DNA of 60,897 bases, taken from NCBI GenBank assembly GCA_910578385.1, contig CAJTQV010000017.1, positions 1-60,897 of the forward strand. Reading direction: 5' to 3'. The translations under genes were made by a program, and so were the position numbers. This DNA comes from an uncultured Muribaculaceae bacterium (GTDB lineage Bacteria; Bacteroidota; Bacteroidia; Bacteroidales; Muribaculaceae). The notes under the pieces are model-generated. The model worked only from the letters and a program-made list of their open reading frames with translations. It was not told the origin of the DNA and did no database searches. Within the stretch, counting starts at the first letter, position 1. Every line of letters starts with the position of its first letter. Below are positions 33,666 through 41,950 of the stretch, piece after piece.

Positions 33666-33684
33666 GCCCGGAGAAATGCCGGGC
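33666..33684. repeat. Small hairpin after the amidase gene
   Basis: GCCCGG (33666-33671) and CCGGGC (33679-33684) with a 7-base loop. No T-run follows, so it is a weak terminator candidate or partial attenuator before the glycosyltransferase operon. Confidence 0.4.
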
Positions 33685-33727
33685 GAACCTCTCTCAGAAA
33701 GCAATAACAACGACTAAAGCCTGAAAC

Positions 33728-35197
33728 ATGGACATCATACGATTCACCAACATAAATGCTCTGCGCGAGGCCATATTCCGCGCCCCGCTTGAGCAGTTCG
33801 TGCTCATAAAACTCGATGACCGGGAACTTGAGCTTGACCCGCACTGCGTGCAGCGACTCACGGAGCTTGCCTCTGACGTTGACTCCACGCTGACATACTG
33901 CTATTTCCGCGACCGACTGCCTGACGGCACGGTCATGGATCACCCGGTCATAGACTATCAGCCCGGATCTGTGCGCGATGACTTCGACTTCGGTCCGCTC
34001 GTGCTGCTGAATGCTGCCGACGTGCTCGCCGCCTCGGAAGACATGAACGAGGAGTCAGCCCTGCTCGACGGAGGCTGGTACGCGCTCCGTCTGCGTGTGA
34101 CAATGGGCAAGATGATTGCCATGATTCCGGAATATCTCTATACGGCCACGAAAGTAGACCTGCGTGCCAGCGGCAAGAAACAGCACGACTACGTTGACCC
34201 GCGCAACCGTGACTACCAGCGTCAGATGGAGGAGACACTCACCCAGCATCTCCGCGAGATTGACGCTGCGGTCGATACCTCGAAACGTGAGGAGGTTGAC
34301 TACGACTCGGAAGATTTCCCGGTCGAGGCATCTGTCATAATACCTGTGCGCAACCGCGTGCGCACCATCGGCCAGGCGGTTGACTCGGCATTGCGCCAGA
34401 AGACCTCTTTCCCGATGAACGTCATTGTGGTTGACAACGAATCAACCGACGGCACACGCGAGCTGCTTGAGGCTATCGATGACCCGAGACTGGTAGTGAT
34501 AAAGGTATCGGCCGAGGAACGTCTCGGCATAGGAGGCTGCTGGAACCGGGCCATTCTCGACCCGCAGTGCGGACGCTTCGCGATTCAGCTCGACTCCGAC
34601 GACCTGTACAACTCTCCCGACGTTGTGGCTGCAATCGTGGAGAAATTCCGATCGGCCAACTACGCCATGGTCATCGGCAGCTATACGCTTGTCAACTCCG
34701 AGTGCGAGACCATACCACCCGGTCTTATCAGCCATGATGAATGGACCGACGAGAACGGGCCCAACAATGCACTGCGCATAAACGGACTCGGTGCACCGCG
34801 TGCGTTCTTCACTCCTGTGGCACGACGCTTCCTCTTCCCCAATGTCAGCTATGGTGAGGACTATGCGATGGCTCTCCGCATAACCCGCGACTACGCATTG
34901 GGACGCATCTTCACGCCACTGTACCTCTGCCGCCGATGGGAGGGAAATTCCGATGCCGCCCTCTCGCAGGAGAAAATCAACGCCAACAACATCTACAAGG
35001 ATTGCGTGCGCTCATTCGAGCTGATGGCACGCGTTCGCCAGAACTACGATGCTGCCGGCGGCAACCGTGGAGGCTGGTTCTTCCCGGGCGCATCGTTGGG
35101 TCCGTGGAGTTTTCTTGACGGTGGGCGTCAGGATGACGACATCGACTTTGACGACGATTTCGATGATGACGACGACGATGACGAATTTGATGATTGA
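33728..35197 (+). CDS. GT2 glycosyltransferase with novel N-terminal region and poly-Asp tail
   Basis: A 489-residue protein. Residues 1-190 are an acidic region without a motif I recognise (MDIIRFTNINALREAIFRAP...). Residues about 197-420 are a GT2 domain: VEASVIIPVRNRVRTIGQAV, VVDNESTDGTREL, and IQLDSDDLYNSPD (DSDD near 287). The last 25 residues are nearly all Asp (DDDIDFDDDFDDDDDDDEFDD). It has no signal peptide or membrane span, so it should be cytoplasmic. It is first in a tight run with the DUF4922, SpoIID, AmpG and TamL genes, three bases before the next start. Its acceptor is unknown. Confidence 0.88.
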   Translation: MDIIRFTNINALREAIFRAPLEQFVLIKLDDRELELDPHCVQRLTELASDVDSTLTYCYFRDRLPDGTVMDHPVIDYQPGSVRDDFDFGPLVLLNAADVLAASEDMNEESALLDGGWYALRLRVTMGKMIAMIPEYLYTATKVDLRASGKKQHDYVDPRNRDYQRQMEETLTQHLREIDAAVDTSKREEVDYDSEDFPVEASVIIPVRNRVRTIGQAVDSALRQKTSFPMNVIVVDNESTDGTRELLEAIDDPRLVVIKVSAEERLGIGGCWNRAILDPQCGRFAIQLDSDDLYNSPDVVAAIVEKFRSANYAMVIGSYTLVNSECETIPPGLISHDEWTDENGPNNALRINGLGAPRAFFTPVARRFLFPNVSYGEDYAMALRITRDYALGRIFTPLYLCRRWEGNSDAALSQEKINANNIYKDCVRSFELMARVRQNYDAAGGNRGGWFFPGASLGPWSFLDGGRQDDDIDFDDDFDDDDDDDEFDD

Positions 35198-35200
35198 AAC

Positions 35201-36148
35201 ATGCAGCCGACCCTACTGACCCAGGAACATATCAACACCATGATCGAGCAGCAGCTCGACCGGTGGCCCGAGGCTCATGACAATTTCTTCCGCCTGCGCG
35301 ACAGCGACCGGCGCACTCTCGTGTGGGGAGACCTCCGTGGAGCGGCACAGCACAATCCGGCACGCATACGCTCAACCGGAGCTGCGGTTGACAGCAGGTC
35401 AATCGCGGCACGCCCATGTTTTCTGTGCCGTTCGAACCGTCCCGCTGAACAGACTTCTCCGGAATGGCTGGAGGGTTGGGAACTTCTTGTGAACCCCTAC
35501 CCCATTCTGCCGGTACACTTCACCATCGTCTCCACCACCCATCGGCCTCAGGACAGGATACCGCTCGAAATGGCGGCTATGGCCGAGGCGGCACGCGACC
35601 TTGTGTTCTTTTTCAACGGAGCACATGCAGGAGCATCTGCCCCCGACCACATGCACGTGCAGGCGGTTCTGAAAAGTGAACTGCCCCTTATGCGCATAGC
35701 CGAGACGAATCACCCGGCTTCGCGTGGCGGTTTCATGAGTTCAGAGGAATATGGACTCGACCTCCCTTTCCATTTCATAAGCGCGGTGATTACACCCGAC
35801 AACAACGGCATGAGAGCCCTCGCCCGTATTCCCGGTGCTTTCGGAATCGACGCAGAGAGCGGTCAGCCCGACCGGGGATTGGTCAATGCCTTTTTCTGGA
35901 TTGGCGACGACGGTTTGCTGCGGGTCGTGATTGTGCCTCGGAAGAGACACCGTCCTACCTGCTATTCAGCCGATGGTGAAGCCCGGTTTGTGATAAGCCC
36001 GGGAGCAATAGACATGACCGGGCTGTTGGTAGTGCCCCGACGCGAGGACTTCGACAGAATAGACAGCGAAATATCACGCCGGATATACTCAGAGGTAGCT
36101 TTCGCCGGAGAGCTTCCCGAAACTATCAAATCATATTACGGCCTATGA
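35201..36148 (+). CDS. DUF4922 protein, GalT/HIT-like nucleotidyltransferase or phosphorylase
   Basis: A 315-residue cytoplasmic protein. Two features point to the GalT/Ap4A-phosphorylase branch of the HIT superfamily: a CxxC knuckle in RPCFLCRSNRP near 67-77 followed by LLVNPYPILPVHFTIVSTTHRPQ, and the His-x-His-x-Gln active-site motif PDHMHVQAV near 148-156, whose central His would form a nucleotidyl intermediate. Family relatives transfer nucleotides to or from sugar phosphates; the substrate here is unknown. It overlaps the SpoIID-like gene by four bases (ATGA), implying coupled translation and a shared pathway. Confidence 0.82.
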   Translation: MQPTLLTQEHINTMIEQQLDRWPEAHDNFFRLRDSDRRTLVWGDLRGAAQHNPARIRSTGAAVDSRSIAARPCFLCRSNRPAEQTSPEWLEGWELLVNPYPILPVHFTIVSTTHRPQDRIPLEMAAMAEAARDLVFFFNGAHAGASAPDHMHVQAVLKSELPLMRIAETNHPASRGGFMSSEEYGLDLPFHFISAVITPDNNGMRALARIPGAFGIDAESGQPDRGLVNAFFWIGDDGLLRVVIVPRKRHRPTCYSADGEARFVISPGAIDMTGLLVVPRREDFDRIDSEISRRIYSEVAFAGELPETIKSYYGL

Positions 36149-37257
36149 TGACCGAACCTCTCATAAAGGTGGGTATCATAACCGACGGTATGCCCGATAC
36201 GCGCACAACACCCGACGGGATTGCCGTCAGCAATCTGCTTATCGGTGACGGATTCCACTGGCAGAAGCGGTTGAACGTGACTCTGCGGGGAGAGGTTATA
36301 CCGCTTTCTGTTCCGCAGGGAAACATCCATGCCATCAACCGGCTGCCGGTTGAGCAATATCTCGAATCGGTAATCGGCAGCGAGATGAATCCGGATGCTC
36401 CTGTGGAGTTCCTAAAGGCTCATGCCATAATCTCGCGTGGCTGGGCACTGAGAAAAATAACCGGAGAATCCGGAGTTCTTTCTTCAGGCAAGATTCATGA
36501 ATCCGGAAGAATAGTAACATGGGAAGAATCGGACACCCACGAAGGTTTCGATGTGTGCAGCGATGACCATTGCCAGCGTTATCAAGGCATACCAGCCAAC
36601 AGTAGTGCCGCAACTTCGGCCGCCGTCTCTGCCACGCGTGGACTGGTGCTCACAGACAGCCACGGAAAGATAGCCGACACCCGCTTCTCCAAATGTTGCG
36701 GAGGCCGGACAGAAGAGTTCGGCACATGCTGGGCCGAAGGTGACTACCCTTATCTACCTTCGCAAAGCGACCCTTGGTGTGACCTTTCCGACATGGCCGA
36801 AGAGAAACGCGACAAGTTCCTGTCAACCATACTCAGGGACTACGACCGCACAACCTCCGACTTCCGCGAGTGGATCGAAGAAGTCTCAGCAGGGGAAATA
36901 GCCGAAAGGCTCTCTGCCAAATATGGAAGAGATATAGGCATTATATTACACCTCAGCCCAATAACACGTGGCAAGTCCGGACGAATAACAGAGCTATGTC
37001 TGGAGGGAACACTGGGGAACGTGACAATCGGCAAGACGCTGCCGATACGAAGACTGCTCGCGGCTGACTGCCTGAAAAGTTCATGGTTTGACATGGAGAA
37101 ACGTGAAGGTGTGTTCATACTTCACGGTCACGGGTGGGGACATGGTGTCGGCCTTTGCCAGATAGGCGCGGCACGTATGGCAGCCGAAGGATATGATTTC
37201 CGGAAAATACTTGAATTCTATTATCCGGGCACAAAACTGACAAGACTCTATGAGTGA
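36145..37257 (+). CDS. SpoIID/LytB-domain protein without signal peptide
   Basis: A 370-residue SpoIID/LytB-type lytic transglycosylase-like protein. The signature LPVEQYLESVIGSEM (68-81) holds the expected catalytic Glu80, followed by FLKAHAIISRGWAL. Later family blocks are present: TRGLVLTDSHGKIADTRFSKCCGG and HGHGWGHGVGLCQIGAARMA near 328-350. SpoIID cuts glycan strands stripped of peptides. No signal peptide or membrane helix is visible at the N-terminus (MMTEPLIKVGIITDG), so this one appears cytoplasmic, unlike sporulation SpoIID. It overlaps DUF4922 by four bases and the AmpG-like gene by eight. Confidence 0.9.
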   Translation: MMTEPLIKVGIITDGMPDTRTTPDGIAVSNLLIGDGFHWQKRLNVTLRGEVIPLSVPQGNIHAINRLPVEQYLESVIGSEMNPDAPVEFLKAHAIISRGWALRKITGESGVLSSGKIHESGRIVTWEESDTHEGFDVCSDDHCQRYQGIPANSSAATSAAVSATRGLVLTDSHGKIADTRFSKCCGGRTEEFGTCWAEGDYPYLPSQSDPWCDLSDMAEEKRDKFLSTILRDYDRTTSDFREWIEEVSAGEIAERLSAKYGRDIGIILHLSPITRGKSGRITELCLEGTLGNVTIGKTLPIRRLLAADCLKSSWFDMEKREGVFILHGHGWGHGVGLCQIGAARMAAEGYDFRKILEFYYPGTKLTRLYE

Positions 37258-38689
37258 CATAAGAAACAATCGCGCAGAAATGAGAGATGCAGCCGGACAT
37301 GGCAGACAGCTCCGCCGACGTTCACCTTGGGCATGGATACCGACGTTATACGTAGCCGAGGGACTTCCCTATTTTGCGGTCAATGTGCTGACCGTCCTGA
37401 TGTACACCAACATGGGAATAGGACTGGCCGAGATGGCTTTCTATACGGGCTGGCTATATCTTCCGTGGGTTATCAAGCCCTTCTGGAGTCCGTTTGTTGA
37501 CCTGTTCAAGACCAAACGGCTATGGACTCTCGCCATGCAGCTTCTTATCGCCATGGCGATGGGTGCCGTCGGTCTGTTGCTACCGACTCCATTTTTCTTC
37601 TCCGCCACTCTTGTGTGCTTCTGGCTGATGGCCTTTTTCTCGGCCACACACGACATTGCAGCCGACGGCTACTATATGCTTGAGCTTGACAGTCATGACC
37701 AAGCGGCATATGTCGGCGTGCGTTCCACTTTCTACCGCATTGCGAGTGTAATCGGCCAGGGGGGACTCGTGATACTTGCCGGCTATCTTGAGGAGAGATG
37801 TGAACGTATCTCTACGGCATGGAGCCTTGTGTTCCTGCTACTGTCAGCGTTCTTCGCTGTGATTTTTTTCTATCACATTTTCGCGATGCCGCGCAGTCCC
37901 AAGGATAAGCCGCTGCCCGGTGTGCGTCCCTCGACTATCGCACGGGAATTCGGCATGACTTTCGTGACTTTCTTCCGCAAGCCTTACATCTGGTCCGCGC
38001 TTGCATTCATGCTCCTTTACCGTCTGCCCGAGGCTATGTGCGTCAAGCTGGTGCAACCATTCCTGAAGGCTCCGCTGTCTGACGGGGGACTCGGTCTATC
38101 CACGTCGCAGATAGGTTTTGTAAACGGCACTGTAGGTGTGATAGCGTTGCTTGCCGGAGGAATACTCGGAGGTATTGCCATATCACGTGGTGGCTTGAAG
38201 AAATGGCTCTGGCCGATGGCTCTGAGCCTCACTCTCCCCTGTGTGTTCTACTGTGGACTGGCCATGTTCCAGCCTTCAAGTTTTACACTGATCTGCGCCG
38301 CCATAGGTGTAGAGCAGTTCGGATATGGTTTCGGTTTCACGGCCTTCATGCTCTACCTTATCTATTTCAGCCGTGGGGAAAGCCAGACTTCGCACTACGC
38401 TTTCTGCACTGCCTTCATGGCTTTGGGCATGATGCTGCCCGGAATGGCTGCAGGATGGCTTCACGACGTATTCTCGCAATACAACCTGTTCGGCATGGCC
38501 GGTCCGCAGGGATACGTCAATTTCTTCTGGTGGGTCATGCTCTGCTGTGTGGCGACGTTCGCCGTATGTCTCCGCCTCCGCATAGACCCGGAGTTTGGCA
38601 AGAAGAGTGTCAGTGACAATTCCACCGCTGCAGATGACCGTTCCACAAGCGTATGTGACAGTTCCGCAAAAAAGGAGGTGAATGAATAA
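37250..38689 (+). CDS. AmpG-like MFS muropeptide permease
   Basis: A 479-residue, 12-helix major facilitator protein. The N-terminal block IPTLYVAEGLPYFAVNVLTVLMYTNMG, GWLYLPWVIKPFWSPFVDLF and FFSATHDIAADGYYM are typical of AmpG, which imports GlcNAc-anhydroMurNAc muropeptides for cell-wall recycling. The hydrophilic ends are Arg-rich (N) and Ser/Asp-rich (C). It overlaps the SpoIID-like gene by eight bases and the TamL gene by eight. The neighbouring amidase and SpoIID domains support a peptidoglycan substrate rather than the sugars moved by other MFS proteins. Confidence 0.88.
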   Translation: MSDIRNNRAEMRDAAGHGRQLRRRSPWAWIPTLYVAEGLPYFAVNVLTVLMYTNMGIGLAEMAFYTGWLYLPWVIKPFWSPFVDLFKTKRLWTLAMQLLIAMAMGAVGLLLPTPFFFSATLVCFWLMAFFSATHDIAADGYYMLELDSHDQAAYVGVRSTFYRIASVIGQGGLVILAGYLEERCERISTAWSLVFLLLSAFFAVIFFYHIFAMPRSPKDKPLPGVRPSTIAREFGMTFVTFFRKPYIWSALAFMLLYRLPEAMCVKLVQPFLKAPLSDGGLGLSTSQIGFVNGTVGVIALLAGGILGGIAISRGGLKKWLWPMALSLTLPCVFYCGLAMFQPSSFTLICAAIGVEQFGYGFGFTAFMLYLIYFSRGESQTSHYAFCTAFMALGMMLPGMAAGWLHDVFSQYNLFGMAGPQGYVNFFWWVMLCCVATFAVCLRLRIDPEFGKKSVSDNSTAADDRSTSVCDSSAKKEVNE

Positions 38690-41039
38690 GCATGTCAAGC
38701 GGATAGTCCGGTCGGCGGCATTGGTGGCGTTGACCTGTATTATGGGAGTCCTCGCCGGGTGCTCCCCCACTCGTCATGTGCCCGACGGCAGCTATCTGCT
38801 CGACGATGTGAAGATTGCTGTCAATGATTCCACCCGCACTCTTCAGGAACAGACCATGATGACCTACGTGCGCCAGCGTCCCAACAACCGTATGCTGCAC
38901 ATATCACGTCTGCGTCTGGGCATATACAACATGAGCGGCAACGACTCGACAAAATGGTGGAACAAATGGATGCGCAAGCTCGGCGAAGCTCCGGTCATAT
39001 ACGATATCAATGCTACCGCTACCGACTCGGCACAGCTTCTCCGGGCCATGAACAATGCGGGATTTCTTGGTGCCGAAGTACATGTGGACTCGATGCCCGA
39101 CAAACGGCATAAGAAGATAAAGCTGCGTTACACTCTCGATGCCGGAGAACCACACGTCATCGGGAGCATAAACTACGAGTTCCCGAACGACACTCTTCGC
39201 GAGCTGATCATGCGCGACTCGGCACGGTTCATAGTCCGTCCGGGCCACCGTCTTGACCGTACCAGACTTGAAGAGCAGCGCGAATGGATTACCGAACGAC
39301 TGCGCAACCGTGGCTACTGGGCGTTTACCAAGGAGTTCATAACCTTCAACGCCGATACTACCGAGGGTTCCCGTGCCGTTGACCTCACAATGACTGTGAG
39401 GCCTGCCTATCCCGTGGAGACACGGAAAGTAAACCTCGACACTCATGCCAAGTATGCCGTGCGCGACATATTCGTTGTTACGGACTACGATGGAGGTGCC
39501 GATACAAATCTTCGCGATTACGCGGCAAAGGATACCGTAGACTACAAGGATATCACCATACTTTACGGAGACAAGCATTATCTCCGCCCCTCCGTGCTTT
39601 ATGACAACTGTTTCATCCGCAGGGGCGCGGCATTCCGCCAGCGCGACGTTGACAACACATACGAGGCATTCGGGCGTCTGTCGATTGTGAAGTTCGTGCA
39701 GGTACGCATGGTACCTGTCACATCAATAGGCGAAACAAATATTCTCGACGCATATATACTGCTCACTCCCGACCGTTCGCAGTCAATCTCACTTGAGGTT
39801 GAGGGTACCAACTCGGAGGGAGACCTCGGTGTCGCCCTCGGTGTGAACTATACCCACCGCAACGCCGGCAAAGGTTCCGAGACACTCAATTTCAAATTGC
39901 GCGGGTCATACCAGGCCATCAATGGACATCTTGACGGATTCATCCACAACCGCTTCATGGAGTATGGGGTAGAAACTTCGGTCACATTCCCGAAGTTCAA
40001 GGCTCCGTTGCTCCATGAGAGTTTCAAGCGGAAAATCAAAGCCTCGACCGAACTTCATATCTCCATGAATTATCAGGAGCGGCCCGAATACACTCGCATC
40101 ATCTCGACGGCGGGCTGGAGCTATAAATGGAGCGAGCACTCGTCGCGTTACCGCTATGTGGTGACTCCAATAGACATAAACTATGTGTATCTCCCCAAGA
40201 GCACCAACGACTTCCTCGACCAGATAGCACCCGACAATCCGTTGCTCCGATACAGTTATGAGGATCACTTCATAATGCGCACCGGTTTCAATTTCTACTA
40301 CACCAATAAGCTCAAGCCCTCCCCTTTCCGGCTTAGAAGGCAGAAAGACATCATAACCGTCCGCGCCCAGGCAGAGACAGCAGGCAACCTGCTGTTCGGA
40401 ATAAGCCGTGCCGTACAGCCCCACCGTGCCTTCCATGAACATCCCTACAAGGTTTTCGGCATAAACTATGCGCAGTATGTCCGCATGGATGCCGACTTTT
40501 CATATCTCCATTCGTTCGACCGCAAGAATGCTCTTGCCTGCTATGCCGGATTCGGAATAGGCATACCCTACGGCAACAGTTCGATTCTGCCGTTCGAGAA
40601 GCGTTTCTACGGCGGAGGTGCGAACGGAGTAAGGGGTTGGGATGTCCGCACCCTCGGACCGGGACGCTTTCCCGGCACGAACTCAGTGAGCGACTTCATA
40701 TACCAATGTGGTGACATCAGGCTCAACATGAGCGTGGAATACCGTGCAAAACTGTTCTGGGTCGTGGAGGGAGGACTCTTTATCGACGCAGGCAATATAT
40801 GGACCATACGTAATTATCCGACGCAGCCTCACGGCATGTTCCACTTCAACTCCTTCTACAAGGAGCTTGCGGCTGCCTACGGAGCCGGCATACGTCTTGA
40901 CTTCAACTATTTTCTTGTGCGCTTCGACCTCGGTATGAAAGCGCATAACCCGGCGATCGGAGAGGAACCCTGGCCGCTTATCCACCCGAAATGGGGACGC
41001 GACCATTCCTTTCACTTCTCGATCGGCTACCCCTTCTGA
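38682..41039 (+). CDS. TamL-like BamA/TamA-family outer-membrane lipoprotein
   Basis: A 785-residue outer-membrane protein of the Omp85 superfamily. A lipoprotein signal peptide ends at LAGC; POTRA-like repeats follow (about 30-330), and the C-terminal 16-strand barrel includes the conserved GGANGVRGW motif near 645-653 and ends in Phe (HFSIGYPF). A lipidated TamA relative is characteristic of Bacteroidetes and is called TamL. It normally sits beside tamB; the next gene here is a phosphatase, so TamB is not linked. It closes the overlapping run beginning at 33728. Confidence 0.9.
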   Translation: MNKHVKRIVRSAALVALTCIMGVLAGCSPTRHVPDGSYLLDDVKIAVNDSTRTLQEQTMMTYVRQRPNNRMLHISRLRLGIYNMSGNDSTKWWNKWMRKLGEAPVIYDINATATDSAQLLRAMNNAGFLGAEVHVDSMPDKRHKKIKLRYTLDAGEPHVIGSINYEFPNDTLRELIMRDSARFIVRPGHRLDRTRLEEQREWITERLRNRGYWAFTKEFITFNADTTEGSRAVDLTMTVRPAYPVETRKVNLDTHAKYAVRDIFVVTDYDGGADTNLRDYAAKDTVDYKDITILYGDKHYLRPSVLYDNCFIRRGAAFRQRDVDNTYEAFGRLSIVKFVQVRMVPVTSIGETNILDAYILLTPDRSQSISLEVEGTNSEGDLGVALGVNYTHRNAGKGSETLNFKLRGSYQAINGHLDGFIHNRFMEYGVETSVTFPKFKAPLLHESFKRKIKASTELHISMNYQERPEYTRIISTAGWSYKWSEHSSRYRYVVTPIDINYVYLPKSTNDFLDQIAPDNPLLRYSYEDHFIMRTGFNFYYTNKLKPSPFRLRRQKDIITVRAQAETAGNLLFGISRAVQPHRAFHEHPYKVFGINYAQYVRMDADFSYLHSFDRKNALACYAGFGIGIPYGNSSILPFEKRFYGGGANGVRGWDVRTLGPGRFPGTNSVSDFIYQCGDIRLNMSVEYRAKLFWVVEGGLFIDAGNIWTIRNYPTQPHGMFHFNSFYKELAAAYGAGIRLDFNYFLVRFDLGMKAHNPAIGEEPWPLIHPKWGRDHSFHFSIGYPF

Positions 41040-41097
41040 GGAAATCGCACCGCTACAATTGTTGATAATTCAGACCGGATAGGCCGCGACACAAAAA

Positions 41098-41160
41098 TCA
41101 TGATCTAACAAGATATAACATGATGCAACATGATTCATCAAGATTAAACATGTTGCATCT
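41098..41160. repeat. Clustered AACATGAT/ATCTTG-type short repeats with a hairpin
   Basis: The intergenic stretch before the HAD gene contains several near-repeats of CAACATGAT and TCAAGAT, and ATGCAACATG (41123-41132) pairs with CATGTTGCAT (41149-41158). It may be a regulator-binding cluster or a hairpin at the end of the tamL transcript; no promoter match was found. Confidence 0.4.
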
Positions 41161-41214
41161 TGACAAATCCTGACAAAACAAACCCAAACTGCAACCTATA
41201 AAAAACAGAAATAT

Positions 41215-41868
41215 ATGAAAAAACTCGTAATCTTTGACCTCGACGGCACTCTGCTGAACACAATCGCCGACCTCGGCAACGCGTGCAATTACGCGCTGCG
41301 CCACGGTGGCTATGCCGAGCATCCGCTCACAGCCTACAACTACATGGTAGGCAACGGCGTGCGCCGTCTTATGGAACGTGCTGCTCCCGATGCCACCCCG
41401 GATGTAATCGACTCCCTGCTGCGTGATTTCCGCTCATACTACGACGTACATTGCACCGACTGTACCAAACCCTACCCCGGCATTCCGGAGCTTCTGGAGA
41501 CACTTCGTGCCAAGGGTGTACGTATTGCCGTGGCCTCAAACAAATATCAGGGCGCGGTCGACAAGATAATAGCCCATTACTTTCCGGGCATTGACTTTGC
41601 GGCGGTTCGCGGAGAACGACCCGACTGCCCCAAGAAACCGGATCCTTCGGTAATCTTCGCTGTTCTCAACGACTGCCCCACCCCGAAAGCGGACGTGATG
41701 ATGGTAGGTGACTCAGCCGTAGACATGGAGACGGCACGCCGTGCCTGCATCGACTCCGTTGGGGTGACATGGGGCTTCCGTCCGGTCTCCGAACTGCGCA
41801 GTGCCTACGCCGACCACATAGTCTCCGACGCCGCCGACATCCTCACCATCGCCGGCGTAACCGAATGA
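41215..41868 (+). CDS. HAD-family phosphoglycolate phosphatase-like hydrolase
   Basis: A 217-residue HAD phosphatase. Motif I FDLDGTLLNT (nucleophile Asp8), motif II VASNKYQG near 104, motif III KKPDPS near 140, and motif IV VGDSAVDMETA near 162-172 are complete, with the helical cap between motifs I and II, as in Gph. Gph removes 2-phosphoglycolate formed during DNA repair; substrate specificity in this family is broad, so the name is tentative. Convergent with gdhA, sharing the hairpin at 41889-41916. Confidence 0.9.
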   Translation: MKKLVIFDLDGTLLNTIADLGNACNYALRHGGYAEHPLTAYNYMVGNGVRRLMERAAPDATPDVIDSLLRDFRSYYDVHCTDCTKPYPGIPELLETLRAKGVRIAVASNKYQGAVDKIIAHYFPGIDFAAVRGERPDCPKKPDPSVIFAVLNDCPTPKADVMMVGDSAVDMETARRACIDSVGVTWGFRPVSELRSAYADHIVSDAADILTIAGVTE

Positions 41869-41888
41869 CAAAATTATCGTATATATAA

Positions 41889-41916
41889 GAGGAGCGGCCC
41901 TGATGGGTCGCTCCTC
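41889..41916. terminator. Bidirectional terminator between HAD and gdhA genes
   Basis: GAGGAGCGGCCC pairs with GGGTCGCTCCTC around a TGAT loop. It is followed by CTATTTT on the plus strand and TTATATA on the minus strand, so it can serve both convergent genes. Confidence 0.75.
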
Positions 41917-41950
41917 CTATTTTGATGTGATGTATTTGTCCTTTTCAGGA

